The notes: generated from the sequence alone by a model not told the origin. Counted from the first letter of the stretch, positions 1-11,350 are shown. The stretch is DNA of 64,000 bases from Reticulitermes speratus (GCA_021186555.1 JAJKFL010000010.1:22298586-22362585), one strand, 5' to 3'. A program made the numbers and translations.

Positions 1-485
1 GCTGATTTTTATATTCTTCTGGTTAACCGACTACGTACTGACACGGCGTCATATCCAAGAAAAAAACGGAAACGTCTACTTTAAGATTCTTAATATCTTT
101 GTTGCGTTTAGCCAAGTCTTCATTTCACAAAAGCCATCCAATGGTGTATCTTCTCATCATTTCAATCCTCTCCACACACCCTAACCCCATTTTCGCAGTT
201 ACCCGCTAAGCATTATTACCCAATTTACGTTTATGTTTCCCAGTTGGTCTCTCCCACTCGCCTTCACGTTGTTTGACGTCAATTCTGTATGCATTTTTCA
301 TTTCCCCATGCATATTACATATCCAGTTCGTCCAGTTCTCACAGACTTCATAGCGTTAACTCGTAAAATTTGGAGGGAAGCACAAATTATGCTTTTCACC
401 AAAAGGTCTAAGACTGTTCTTTTCGGAGAGCAGAGAAAATTACGGTCATGTCTCTTACGAGTACAATGTAACAGACAGTAGCTAA
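1..485. other. Unassigned sequence
   Basis: I see no gene, tRNA-like head or repeat. An 82-codon frame on the plus strand has no recognisable domain. Confidence 0.5.
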
Positions 486-496
486 TTTTATAGACT

Positions 497-941
497 AAAA
501 TAAACCTGAATTATATATAAAGACCCAGGCCGTACCGCGCAGTAAACACACTTCGTCTCGGTTATACAAACCAGTCAGTTAATGTTGTACAGTGAAATAA
601 TCGCTGTTTGTTCTGAGATCCACACAAAACACATAAATACAGTCCGTACCGCGCAGTAAACACACTCCGTCTCAGTTATACAAACCAGTCAGTTAATGTT
701 GTACAGTGAAATAATCGCTGTTTGTTCTGAGATCCACACAAAACACATAAATACAGTCCGTACCGCGCAGTAAACACACTCCGTCTCAGTTATACAAACC
801 AGTCAGTTAATGCTGTACAGTGAAATAATCGCTGTTTGTTCTGAGATCCACACAAAACACATAAATACACTGTGTGGGCAGAACGTAGAATTTGTGAATG
901 TTAAACATAGTGGTACATATAGTGACCACTGGTCTTTCAAG
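497..941 (+). repeat. 114-bp repeat element, locus 1 (about 3 units)
   Basis: GTACCGCGCAGTAAACACAC recurs with a 114-base period (532, 646, 760). Upstream is a single-copy lead with TATATATAAAGA; downstream is a single-copy tail (TGTGTGGGCAGAACGTAGAA, then GGTACATATAGTGACCACTG). The same lead and tail bracket the arrays at the other seven loci, so this is a defined dispersed element with an internal array, not free satellite DNA. Confidence 0.95.
505..545 (+). promoter_or_regulatory. Possible TATA box and initiator at the edge of the 114-bp element
   Basis: The lead of the element has TATATATAAAGA, and in the other copies this is followed by a TCAGTCCG stretch resembling the arthropod TCAGT initiator. 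Each 114-bp unit also repeats CATAAATACAGTCC. This is a pattern resemblance only; the spacing between TATA and TCAGT is shorter than usual, so promoter activity is speculative. Confidence 0.2.
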
Positions 942-945
942 GGAT

Positions 946-1845
946 AGTTAATTCATAACTGTAATTTTCTCACAACAGCAAGCCGCCTAGTTACTTTGGT
1001 AGTCACATCCACAAGACACAAGCTAAATAATACGATACGGTTCAACATTCAACACTCAATGCCCCATACCTATTTACAGCATTCTTAGTGCATTCAACGA
1101 CGCTGGAAGTAACTCACAAAACTGTTGAACTAACGAATAGTGAAATATAAACAGCGGTGCTGGCCTAATATGACGTAATCATGTCTGGATGGACTGCGGA
1201 AAAAGCAGGATATCCCGTCTCCTTGCTGAGGTTTAAACACAGGACCTCCCAGATACAACCCAGAGGCATTAGCCACTCGACCACTATGCCTGATATCGCA
1301 GTCTGGTAGCCAGTGTGCCATGTAACGACACAGCAAGTAATTCCAACATCCGATCAGCAATACCGACGCTAATCAATTCTTTCCCGCTGAATGAACCGTC
1401 TCCTTGAAAAAGTTTTTTTTTCTCCCACATTCTCCAGCTTCTTTCTATTTTAGACTTTCCCCACGTTTCCTTACCGCCGATCTCCTAATAATAAAAAAAA
1501 ATTCTTCCCTTCCGCTGTTTCTGACGTCACGCCGATCATTCACAATACAATTCGTGCATGTTACTGACTTTTATGGCCACTGCTGTACATCCTGCAGACT
1601 ACGACCTTGCGAGGTTTTGTTTAAAAAAGGAACTTCTGCAACGTAATTTCAACGCAAGACGCTCACATATTCCAGTAACTTCACGCAGCATACGCACAGC
1701 ATACAAACGTAGCCTCAGTCTGCGGATGAACAAGACGGCCTACACATATACACGGAAGCCGCGAATATATTGAATAAGCAATCTCGGACAGCCGACAGGG
1801 GGTGGTCCTCTAACTTGGGGGTTGGGCAGGGCGCTCGTCCTATCC
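946..1845. other. Mostly unassigned
   Basis: Apart from the possible old SINE at 1190-1345 I see nothing. Short overlapping frames at 1404-1773 look like chance. Confidence 0.5.
1190..1345 (-). mobile_element. Possible old tRNA-derived SINE
   Basis: The minus strand has AGTGGTCGAGTGGCTAATGC (box-A-like) and GTCCTGTGTTTAAACCTC (box-B-like), spaced as in a tRNA-Ser-like head. I see no second copy in the window to define its body. Confidence 0.35.
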
Positions 1846-1847
1846 GT

Positions 1848-2055
1848 GATTTCAGGCTTCCGCGGCGGTGTAAATGAGATCTTCACTCTTCTGAAATGTT
1901 ACTCAGCGTAGATTGGTAGTTACAGACGTTTCGGGACAACATATAGGTCCCATCCTGGGGTCAAGCAGTCCATGAATATGGGTCCGACAGTTTGTCACGA
2001 AACGTCGGTAACTACCAATCCACGCTGCGTAACATCCCAGAAGAGCGAAGATCCA
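1848..2055. mobile_element. GCGGAAGCC-family element, inverted pair of hammerhead-like arms
   Basis: The left arm (1848-1957) starts ATTTCAGGCTTCCGCGG, passes AGATCTTCACTCTTCTGAAA and reaches ACGTTTCGGGACAACA. The right arm (1998-2055) carries the inverse order, CACGAAACGTCGGTAACTAC to CCCAGAAGAGCGAAGAT. The core before the hairpin is degenerate. Confidence 0.6.
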
Positions 2056-2604
2056 TCATATTATCGTTAGCAGCAAGTGCAAGTATTACGCCTACTGGCC
2101 TCTAGGTCTCAATTCTGTATGAGCCGATCCCCCTTCTGAGGGGATGTCCACATTCTGTTCCATCTTGTGGTCGCCATTACGTTGGTAACAGGAAGGCACG
2201 CAACTCGGGACTTACGCGCCTTGCAACGTGTTTCGGCGAAACTGAAGCCGTCATATCGCAAGTAGCAGCAGCGACAAAGACAGCCACTGTCTAGGACCCC
2301 CCCCCCCCCAAACCTCGAACGATCACATTCACACATCAGTGTATTTCAGTTACCCAGTTACGCAATCGCCGTTACCGAGTGAATCCTATTACCGGACCAA
2401 CGGATGCACAAATTTCCTGGGTCAGAGATGTAATCGGAAGACCTTGAACTGATTTCCACAACCTGTTATGTGCCTTACATACAGTGACGTCACTACAAGT
2501 ATGCTGTGGGAACTACAGAGCGGCATTTGTCAGCGAAATGTCAAAACATCGCGTTCTTCAATGCATTCAGTTTCCTCGGATGAATGAGAGTTCTCACCAA
2601 TCCA

Positions 2605-3735
2605 CTAAAGCCCAGTGGTTACTATATGTACCACCATGTTTAACATTCACAAATTCTACGTTCTGCCCACACAGTGTATTTATGTGTTTTGTGTGGATCT
2701 CAGAACAAACAGCGATTATTTCACTGTACAACATTAACTGACTGGTTTGTATAACTGAGACGGAGTGTGTTTACTGCGCGGTACGGACTGTATTTATGTG
2801 TTTTGTGTGGATCTCAGAACAAACAGCGATTATTTCACTGTACAACATTAACTGACTGGTTTGTATAACTGAGACGGAGTGTGTTTACTGCGCGGTACGG
2901 ACTGTATTTATGTGTTTTGTGTGGATCTCAGAACAAACAGCGATTATTTCACTGTACAACATTAACTGACTGGTTTGTATAACTGAGACGGAGTGTGTTT
3001 ACTGCGCGGTACGGACTGTATTTATGTGTTTTGTGTGGATCTCAGAACAAACAGCGATTATTTCACTGTACAACATTAACTGACTGGTTTGTATAACTGA
3101 GACGGAGTGTGTTTACTGCGCGGTACGGACTGTATTTATGTGTTTTGTGTGGATCTCAGAACAAACAGCGATTATTTCACTGTACAACATTAACTGACTG
3201 GTTTGTATAACTGAGACGGAGTGTGTTTACTGCGCGGTACGGACTGTATTTATGTGTTTTGTGTGGATCTCAGAACAAACAGCGATTATTTCACTGTACA
3301 ACATTAACTGACTGGTTTGTATAACTGAGACGGAGTGTGTTTACTGCGCGGTACGGACTGTATTTATGTGTTTTGTGTGGATCTCAGAACAAACAGCGAT
3401 TATTTCACTGTACAGCATTAACTGACTGGTTTGTATAACTGAGACGGAGTGTGTTTACTGCGCGGTACGGACTGTATTTATATGTTTTGTGTGGATCTCA
3501 GAACAAACAGCGATTATTTCACTGTACAGCATTAACTGACTGGTTTGTATAACTGAGACGGAGTGTGTTTACTGCGCGGTACGGACTGTATTTATGTGTT
3601 TTGTGTGGATCTCAGAACAAACAGCGATTATTTCACTGTACAGCATTAACTGACTGGTTTGTGTAACAGAGACGGAATGTGTTTACTGCGTGGTACGAGC
3701 TGAACGTTTATATATAATTCAGGGTAATCTTGGTC
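2605..3735 (-). repeat. 114-bp repeat element, locus 2 (about 9 units)
   Basis: This is a minus-strand copy. It runs from the single-copy tail (AAAGCCCAGTGGTTACTATA at 2606) through about nine near-identical 114-bp units to the TATA-like lead (TTTATATATAATTCAGG at 3707). The last units differ slightly (TATATG at 3480, GTGTAACAGAGAC at 3660). Confidence 0.95.
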
Positions 3736-4304
3736 TGTAAAGCATTAAGGCACCTACACAAATGGTTCTGTGGGCACAATAATTCATAATAAAGACTAAC
3801 ACTTCACAGGAAATTGTTTTCGCTATGAGTTTAGGACACATCGATTTAGCAGTTGTCTTCCTACGAGTAGTCGCAGATTCACGTCTGCTGGAATGTGACG
3901 CCGTGTCTGAGAGTTGCCCGATGTTTCTGTAGGACATCAGTGCCTTCTTCTTGCACTGCTTAACCCTGAAGACTACGACTCCACGGAGCAGAGTCCTTCC
4001 TGAGAAGCTAACAGGTCGTCAGCTTGTAAAGAAATTCCCCGCCTTTTACGGAACCCGAAGGTTCATTACCGCATTCACAACAGCCCGCCATCAGTCCCTT
4101 TCCTGAGCCATATCAATTCAGTCCATGCCTCCCCATCCCACTTCTTGATCCATTTTAATATTATCCACCCATCTGCACCTAGGTCTTCGTAGCGGTCTCT
4201 TTCCATCAGGTCTCCCCACCAAAACCCTGTATGTACCTTTCCTGTCTACCACATGTCCCGCCTATTTCATTCTTCTTGATTTGATCACCCGAATAATATT
4301 TGGT

Positions 4305-4805
4305 GATGAGTACAGATCATAAAGTTCCTCATTATGTAGTCTTCTCCATTCCCCTGTTACCCCGTCACTCTTAGACCCAAATATCCTCCTCAGCACACTA
4401 TTCAGATCAGTACAGATCATAAAGCTCCTCGTTATGTAGTCTTCTCCACTCCCCTGTTACCTCGTCACTCTTAGACCCAAATATCCTCCTCAGCACACAA
4501 TTCAGATCAGTTCAGATCATAAAGTTCCTCATTATGTAGTCTTCTCCACTCCCCTGTTACCCCGTCCCTCTTAGACCCAAATATCCTCCTCAGCACACTA
4601 TTCAGATCAGTACAGATCATAAAGTTCCTCATTATGTAGTCTTCTCCACTCCCCTGTTACCCCGTCCCACTTAGACCCAAATATCCTCCTCAGCACACTA
4701 TTCAGATCAGTTCAGATCATAAAGTTCCTCGTTATGTAGTCTTCTCCACTCCCCTGTTACCCCGTCCCACTTAGACCCAAATATCCTCCTCAGCACACTA
4801 TTCTC
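4305..4805. repeat. 100-bp tandem array, 5 copies, within the reverse transcriptase remnant
   Basis: The block starting AAAGTTCCTC or AAAGCTCCTC recurs at 4321, 4421, 4521, 4621 and 4721, exactly 100 bases apart. On the minus strand the unit encodes the FENSVLRRIFGSK..EWRRLHNEELYDL segment of the retrotransposon ORF. 100 is not divisible by three, so the expansion breaks the frame. Confidence 0.95.
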
Positions 4806-4884
4806 GAACACCCTTAGCCTATGTTCCTCCCTCAATGTGAGAGACCAAGTTTCACACCCAGACAAAATGGCAGGAAAAATTATA

Positions 4885-5088
4885 CAGTGTTCCACTTAAA
4901 ACCGGCCAAATTACACGGAGAAATCAAGAAAGAATTTTTGATAACACGCACAAAAATGTACCGATTCACAAGGAATCTCATTTCCAACATCTTCCGTAAG
5001 AGTGCATTATTATAGCACAAAGTGAACGAAACAAAATCCTTCCTCGATTTCGCCATACAGGCAGGCCGGTTTTACGTGGAACACACTG
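4885..5088. mobile_element. 204-bp MITE with TA target duplication, inserted in the reverse transcriptase remnant
   Basis: The ends form an imperfect terminal inverted repeat: CAGTGTTCCACTTAAAACCG on the left and the complement of CAGTGTGTTCCACGTAAAAC on the right. Both ends are flanked by TA (4883-4884 and 5089-5090), as expected for Tc1/mariner-type insertion. There is no transposase ORF. The insertion separates two parts of one retrotransposon reading frame, so it is younger than that copy. Confidence 0.75.
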
Positions 5089-5267
5089 TAGCTCTGTATA
5101 TATTAATCTCTGTATTTTTGTACAGCAAACTGTAAGACACAAGATCCTGCACCAAATGATATCAAGCATCACGTGACTTCAATCTGCTCTTAATTTCTTC
5201 CTGAATCGAATTTCGATTCGTGAAGGTTGTTCCCAAATATTTGAACTGTTCCACCCATCATCTCCGT

Positions 5268-5400
5268 CATTTCAGGCTTCCGCCGCGATGTTGATGACAT
5301 CCGCGCTCTTCTGGGATATTACGCAGCGTTCAGTGGTAGTTCTGTACCGACGTTTCGGGACAACCTATTGTCCCATCTTCAAGTGTTGAGAGGTCCAAGA
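5268..5400 (-). mobile_element. GCGGAAGCC-family element, single arm
   Basis: On the minus strand it reads UUGAAGAUGGGACAA, a loop, UUGUCCCGAAAC, GUCGGUA, then the family end GCGGCGGAAGCCTGAAATGA. The hairpin is strong but C3 of the hammerhead core is U. It abuts the broken reverse transcriptase copy. Confidence 0.65.
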
Positions 5401-6013
5401 AGTTAGAGTTATTACGTGTCTTTTTGTTGTGATTTTGTCCTGCATTCTGTCTCCAGAAACTACTCGCGCATGTAGCAACGTCATATACCAGACGACATGC
5501 ACGATCAGCAACACCGCTCTGATAACCTTGTAGATGCTTACATCAGCCCTCCAAACGAGTCAAAGTACAGCGAAACATAAAAATAATGAAAGCTTGAAAA
5601 ATCTTGCATGGTTGGTGAAGCAAAATTCTCTTACAGTATCCCTAAAATTCGCACCAAAAGTATCGTTTTGTAACCTTAGAAAAGGGCGAAAAGAAGGCGG
5701 CGAGTGCGTTTGATGGATACGGTTAGCAAGCCACACCTTTCACATTATCGCCTTCAGTACACACGCACGCAAGCACACGCAATGACCACTCCCCTCATCA
5801 CGTAACGCGCATGTACCTCAATGTCACACTACAGCTGCATTGTGACACACAATACGATGCGACTGATAGACGATGAAGACAGACTGTGTGGCCTTTAAGA
5901 CGTGCAATGCACGTCGTCGGGGCGACGAATTTGCTCATCTGGTGGCATTTTTATGGACAAATTGCGTTGCATAGCGTTAATGTGCGGGAATTCCAAGGTA
6001 AAATTGTTCTTTC
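5401..6013. other. Unassigned sequence
   Basis: I see no repeat copy or ORF with a recognisable domain between the hammerhead-like arm and the SINE-D head. Confidence 0.5.
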
Positions 6014-6110
6014 GGGCGTGCCATGGCTCACACAGCGGACAACCGGCGTTGATCCCAGGCCAGGCTAATGTGGGATTTGTGTTAAACAAAGTGGAATTGG
6101 GACAAGTGTT
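6014..6110 (+). mobile_element. SINE-D head and proximal body
   Basis: The stretch GGGCGTGCCATGGCTCACAC, a GTTGATCCCAGG box-B-like segment and GTGGAATTGGGACAAGTGTT match, by eye, the tRNA-like head and body of the SINE-D copies at 55.4 and 62.3 kb (minus strand). The body then turns into the 91-bp array. Confidence 0.65.
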
Positions 6111-7108
6111 TTTCCCAAATGTATCATTTTTCCCTTGTCAGTATCATTCCATCAATGCTCCATACTCATTCATACATCTACCACCGACGCTGTATAATGT
6201 TTTTCTCCCAGTACTTCAGTTTCCCCTGTCAGTATCATTCCACCAATGCTCCATACTCATTCATACATCTACCACCAACGCTGTATAATGCTTCTCTCCC
6301 AGTACTTCAGTTTCCCCTGTCAGTATCATTCCATCAATGCTCCATACTCATTCATACATCTACCACCAACGCTGTATAATGCTTCTCTCCCAGTACTTCA
6401 GTTTCCCCTGTCAGTATCATTCTACCAATGCTCCATACTCATTCATCCATCTACCACCAACGCTGTATAATGTTTCTCTCCCAGTACTTCAGGTTTCCCC
6501 TGTCAGTATCATTCCACCATTGCTCCACACTCATTCATTCATCTACCACCGACGCTGCATAATGTTTTTCTCCCAGTACTTCAGTTTTCCCCTGTCAGTA
6601 TCATTCCACCAATGCTCCATACACATTCATCCATCTACCACCAACGCTGTATAATGTTTCTCTCCCAGTACTTCAGTTTCCCCTGTCAGTATCATTCCAC
6701 CAATGCTCCATACACATTCATCCATCTACCACCAACGCTGCATAATGTTTTTCTCCCAGTACTTCAGTTTTCCCCTGTCAGTATCATTCCACCAATGCTC
6801 CATACTCATCCATCCATCTACCACCAACGCTGTATAATGTTTCTCTCCCAGTACTTCAGTTTTCCCCTGTCAGTATCATTCCACCAATGCTCCATACACA
6901 TTCATCCATCTACCACCAACGCTGTATAATGTTTCTCTCCCAGTACTTCAGTTTCCCCTGTCAGTATCATTCCACCAATGCTCCATACACATTCATATAT
7001 CTACCACCAACGCTGTATAATGTTTCTCTCCCAGTACTTCAGTTTTCCCCTGTCAGTATCATTCCACCAATGCTCCATATTCATTCATCCATCTACCACC
7101 GACGCTTC
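6111..7108. repeat. 91-bp tandem array (about 11 units) derived from a SINE-D body
   Basis: GTATCATTCC recurs at 6141, 6232, 6323 and so on, a 91-92 base period. The unit (CCCAGTACTTCAGTTTTCCC, CTGTCAGTATCATTCCACCA, ATGCTCCATACTCATTCATA) resembles the middle of SINE-D (GAGTACTTCGGTTTTCACCT, GTCAGTTTCATTCCATCGGT, GCTCCATTA on the minus strand at 55520-55580). The open frames are by-products of the repeat. Confidence 0.9.
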
Positions 7109-7614
7109 TTCTTACCGACCATCGTTCTTACAAGAAAATTAGCTGAAACTGACAGCTTCTAACTTCCAAGTGAATTTATAACTATACGCATATAAATGAG
7201 AAAATAAGCCAAATCCAATACACGGTGTCTTGAACCAACTTGCGAAAACTTCTTCTCAACACCGTTCATGTTCAAACTACGCCGCAGGCCTCTGTAAAAT
7301 TCAGGCTGTAAATGGAGAGACTGAATTATCTACCCATGTATTAAAATAACGACTCTCCAAGGAAATATCGGGAAAGTAATTCGAACAAGCGTATCCTACA
7401 CAAGTGGATACAAGCTATAATAACACGCCGGAACTACCGCACCGCCAGTCGCCTCATACGTAACGGAAGCAATCCGTCATCAATTATAAGCAGGCCACTT
7501 AAATCCGTCGTCAATTCTAACACACGAGATCTTCTCCGTAATTCCCATGCATTACGCGCAGGGCTGTCTCTTACTCTAACACAACTGTGTACCAGTGGAC
7601 GATACAGCAATCGC

Positions 7615-7861
7615 CTTACACGCCTGGACATGCCATGAGGGTTCAAGTAATTTGAGGCTCCCAGATTTAAAGATCGGTACATGAAGGCGGTAAGCTTGTC
7701 AGCCCTACGCACTTTACCACTCGGATATATTCTTGGTACTAATTTCTGTTACAGGCTGAGTCGACCCCAGGGCCATAGTGCAGCGGGAAGGAATCGGGAA
7801 TCGAACCCGCGACCTTCCGGCTTGTAGCGCGGTGCCTCAAACAACTGCGCCACGGCGTGCC
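7615..7861 (-). mobile_element. SINE-B, near full-length
   Basis: The tRNA-like head on the minus strand (GGGCACGCCGTGGCGCAGTT, box B CGGGTTCGATTCCC) is followed by the shared body with GGGTCGACTCAGCC. The distal part is diverged. Confidence 0.8.
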
Positions 7862-7936
7862 CACAACTGTGTACAAGTACTGAACCTAGTAACATGTATT
7901 TGGTTGAGTACTGCACTGCTTAACCCTTGAAAGCCT

Positions 7937-8290
7937 AGTCAGTTAATGCTGTATAGGGAAGTAATCGCTGTTTGTTCTAAGATCCACACTAAACACATAA
8001 ATACAGTCCGTACCGCGCAGTAAACACACTCCGTCTCAGTTACACAAACCAGTCAGTTAATGTTGTACAGTGAAATAATCGCTGTTTGTTCTGAGATCCA
8101 CACAAAACACATAAATACAGTCCGTACCGCGCAGTAAACACACTCCGTCTCAGTTATACAAACCAGTCAGTTAATGCTGTACAGTGAAATAATCGCTGTT
8201 TGTTCTGAGATCCACACAAAACACATAAATACACTGTGTGGGCAGAACGTACAATTTGTGAACGTTAAACCTGGCGGTACATACTCGTAC
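7937..8290 (+). repeat. 114-bp repeat element, locus 3 (about 3 units, 5'-truncated)
   Basis: The copy begins inside a unit (AGTCAGTTAATGCTGTATAG) without the TATA-like lead, continues through two full units, and ends in the GGCGGTACATAC tail. The missing lead shows 5' truncation or an internal start. Confidence 0.9.
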
Positions 8291-8499
8291 TGCGCTCCAA
8301 ATAGTTAACTATGTGGGCGAAACTGAAGCCTGGGAACTTTTCAACAAAGCAAACGCTCTTTCGGATACCACGGAGCACTGGGCAGAAAAGTTACGAGTAC
8401 TTTCACACTCTTCATAACAACCAACAAATGCACTAAATAAAATACACATATAATGTTCATTAAAGACCCCTTTAATATACACTATATATGTATTTTAGC

Positions 8500-8775
8500 C
8501 GATCCCAGTGGCCGTGCGGTCTAAGGCGTGGGTCTTCGGCCACTCGCTTGCTAGGATCGTGGGTTCGAATCCCACCGGGGGCATGGATGTTTGTCTCTTG
8601 TGAGTGTTGTGTGATGTCAGGTAGAGGTCTCCGCGACGAGCCGATCCCTCGTTCAGAGGAGTCCTACCGACTGTGGTGTGTCTCTCAGTGTGATCAAAAG
8701 AAATTACAAACCTCGACACTGAAACGGGAAAACCGGAGTAGCTAGAAGAGGACGACTAAAAAAAAAAGAAAAAAA
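8500..8775 (+). mobile_element. SINE-E (tRNA-Leu-like head), full-length with A-rich tail
   Basis: The head GATCCCAGTGGCCGTGCGGT with box B GGGTTCGAATCCC resembles tRNA-Leu. The body has GTAGAGGTCTCCGCGACGAG and GAGGAGTCCTACCGACTGTG. It ends in A-rich sequence followed by an AT microsatellite (8790-8812). Confidence 0.8.
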
Positions 8776-8814
8776 AAAGAATACATATATATACATATAT
8801 ATATATATATGTAT

Positions 8815-9747
8815 TTTAATTAGTGAATTCGTTGGTTGTTATGAAGATTGTGACAAGATACAGGATGCATATAAAGTTTACTTTCACACTGTTTTTCAAC
8901 AGAAGGACGTGACCGAATCCTTCCAAATTTTGCTCTTCTTATCACGAACTCACTCTACTTCGCTTTTCACCAGTTCCCATGTGCGCAGTTAGCCCCTTCC
9001 CCGTCCCCCGGGTAATCACTGTACAGGGAGCCCGCATATACGAGGGCAACTGCCGGACAAATCGCTACAACTCCAATCATCACGTTGCAATTGGGCCCAC
9101 GAGCTGTCAGAACCCCCCCATAATGAATGTTATATGCTCCATGAATAAAATCCAGCGCTGCAATTCGACGCGCAGAGTTCAACGCAATCAGGATTCGTCG
9201 ATTAACCCTATATTCCCGCATACCACTAACAACGTGACCAGAAACGTCCGTAATTTTCATTATTCCTCCGAGGGACGCTTCAAGAACTTACCGCGGAAGC
9301 TTCTCAGCTGACACTGACACACACATCACAGTCCGTCAGTACAGTAACAGCAATAATTCTTAATTTCACGTCTGCATGTTGATTCGTCTCCACCGCTTTC
9401 TCCTGTCACTCAACCAAAGCATCTCTTACATTGCTGACACTGACCGTGAAAACAGACAGCTAACGTCACTCTGACCAAAGGCAAACATCGATCCGTGAAC
9501 TAATCCTCTTTAATATGAAGTGATATACAGGGCGTTTATTTTATTCCGTGTCACAAAAAACAATCAGAAGTTCATCTTTAGCGTCGACATTACTATCTCC
9601 CTGTATCTCTAACAGTTGACTACATGTTTTGAAGTTACTCAAGGTCATCAGTTCCGTATTTTTAAATAATTATATTTAAAACGACAATATTTGTTTTAGT
9701 CTGACTTCTTATATCTACTCATTGTAGGTGTAGAGGGTATTGCTGCA
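8815..9747. other. Unassigned sequence with one possible transposon end
   Basis: ATACAGGGCGTTTATTTTAT (9528) resembles the TACAGGG start of TA-flanked elements, but I found no partner end. A 110-codon and a 97-codon frame overlap on opposite strands without domains. Confidence 0.4.
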
Positions 9748-9890
9748 CTTGATCACACACATGGACACCTACACACTCGGTAGGACTCCTCTGTACGAGG
9801 GATCGGCCCGTCGCACAGACCTCTACATGCACAACACGAAACACTCACAAAAGACAGACTTCCATGCTCCCGGCGGAATCGGGCTGTAGA
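9748..9890 (-). mobile_element. SINE-E body fragment
   Basis: GGTAGGACTCCTCTGTACGA and ACAGACCTCTACATGCACAA are the reverse of the SINE-E body. The head breaks off after GCTCCCGGCGG. Confidence 0.75.
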
Positions 9891-10114
9891 ACCAAAGGAA
9901 AAAGAAGAAGAAGATATAGCACGTGACACCTAGTCCAGGTATGTTGCCACGTGTGCTTAATTCCCTCAATTATTACAGACATTATTTTATCTGACAACTA
10001 CCGTTTGTCACCTCCCGCCGTCGCGTGTGTGGGCGATCGGTTGAGTGGGCAGTTTCACTTTGACGATGAAGACAGTAAGGTTTTCAGACACGTCGGTCAT
10101 ACAGCGCAGCGGCG

Positions 10115-10347
10115 CACCCAAGGGGAATGGGGCTGCAGCCCCCCAAACCCACCAAAACCGACATTTAAAAAACACAGATGTAGCTATTATATCAGAAGTT
10201 TTACGTGATTTACCCTTCAGTCGAAATCAGCCATTGAAATCAGCTGATGACTGTACATTAGAATTTTGAAAAATAAATTAATAAAATTTATACCAAGAAG
10301 ACAGGACATTGTGATTGAGTGACGGAACATGTAGTTAAATTTGTATG
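10115..10347 (+). mobile_element. Dispersed repeat, copy 1 of 2
   Basis: GGGGCTGCAGCCCCCCAAAC, a TTACGTGATTTACCCTTCAG block, CAGCTGATGACTGTACATTA and ACATGTAGTTAAATTT match 14040-14300 in reverse. The CTGATGA block followed by TTTTGAAAAA hints at a decayed hammerhead, but there is no stem II. Confidence 0.6.
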
Positions 10348-10377
10348 TACAGGGTATACACAAAAGAATGGTGCGGT
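10348..10377 (+). mobile_element. Half of an 82-bp palindromic MITE
   Basis: TACAGGGTATACACAAAAGA and the following ATGGTGCGGT equal one arm of the palindromes at 33768 and 36048. The second arm is missing and a 41-bp tandem array starts directly after it. Confidence 0.75.
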
Positions 10378-10730
10378 AAGGCAGCCTGCAGACTTCATTG
10401 ACCACTTATGCAGCCAGTAAGGCAGCCTGCAGACTTCATTGACCACTTATGCAGCCAGTAAGGCAGCCTGCAGACTTCATTGACCACTTATGCAGCCAGT
10501 AAGGCAGCCTGCAGACTTCATTGACCACTTATGCAGCCAGTAAGGCAGCCTGCAGACTTCATTGACCACTTATGCAGCCAGTAAGGCAGCCTGCAGACTT
10601 CATTGACCACTTATGCAGCCAGTAAGGCAGCCTGCAGACTTCATTGACCACTTATGCAGCAGTAAGGCAGCCTGCAGACTTCATTGACCACTTATGCAGC
10701 CAGTAAGGCAGCCTGCAGACTTCATTGACC
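10378..10730. repeat. 41-bp tandem array, about 8.5 units
   Basis: GCAGCCTGCAGACTTCATTG recurs at 10381, 10422, 10463 and onward every 41 bases, with one unit a base shorter (10627-10666). Unlike the other short arrays it has almost no substitutions, suggesting a young expansion. Confidence 0.95.
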
Positions 10731-11345
10731 TCAATCACGTTTCGAGATGACGTACATGCAAATATTACCTCCATGACGGTACGACTTTGCAAATAAATCT
10801 TACTTCAGCCAGGAGAGAATGTCTTAGGGTGAAACACCTAGACGGAAAGTTGTCTTGACTTATAAGGAGAAAAGCAAGAGTTGAACTGGTCAGCCCTACT
10901 CCTTGCTGTATGGAAGGGGAAACGGGTTCGAACACTGGCCAACTATACAGGTTTCATGGTATTCCTCAGTCCACTGAACTGCTGACTCCTTTCGCATCCT
11001 TCTCATTTATCCTGCTGCTCATATCATATCAGGCGACCACAGCAATTGAAGCTTGGGTTGATTGTCCGTTGTTGCCAGATCCACGACGACTTAAGGTACA
11101 TTCTACAAACTAAGACATCACGGCTTTGACAATTCTGGCCGACACAATCTAATGGCATATTCGTCCCTGTCCACGTCATGACGGCATTAGAGGGAGCAGA
11201 GATAGACAGCTGCGCACCCTGAAGTTTTTATTGGGGGAGGGGGGGGGGTGCTGACCCTGAGGCTATATATAATTTATGTTTGATTTTAAAAATTATGTTA
11301 TAAAAATCACGTTCTTTCTTTCTTTATCGTGCCCGGACCATCAAA
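10731..11345. other. Unassigned sequence
   Basis: It lies between the 41-bp array and the retrotransposon remnant. It holds a G-run (11224-11239) and nothing recognisable. Confidence 0.5.
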
Positions 11346-11350
11346 TTAAA

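Larger units (their letters stand above)
3976..5262 (-). pseudogene. Broken 3' part of a non-LTR retrotransposon reverse transcriptase ORF plus 3' UTR
   Basis: On the minus strand, pieces of a reverse-transcriptase C-terminus appear in order. 5258-5091 gives EQFKYLGTTFTNRNSIQEEI and following residues. 4883-4710 gives ILSGCETWSLTLREEHRLRV and FENSVLRRIFGSKWDGVTGE. 4240-4060 gives fragments such as [19 protein letters not shown] and MNLRVP. The 3' UTR follows down to about 3976. The reading frame has stops and frameshifts. A 204-bp TIR element (4885-5088) splits the protein between the ..NTEINIY and ILSGCETW blocks, and a 100-bp segment of the ORF is amplified five times (4305-4805). The same family leaves 3' ends at 36.2, 36.9, 40.0 and 58.6 kb. 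The assignment is from recognised insect retroelement protein patterns; the clade is not certain. Confidence 0.8.

Noticed and set aside
8500..8590. tRNA gene (Leu-like) at the SINE-E head
   Set aside because: The A and B boxes are good, but the sequence does not fold into a full cloverleaf by eye and continues into the SINE body, as in all other copies.
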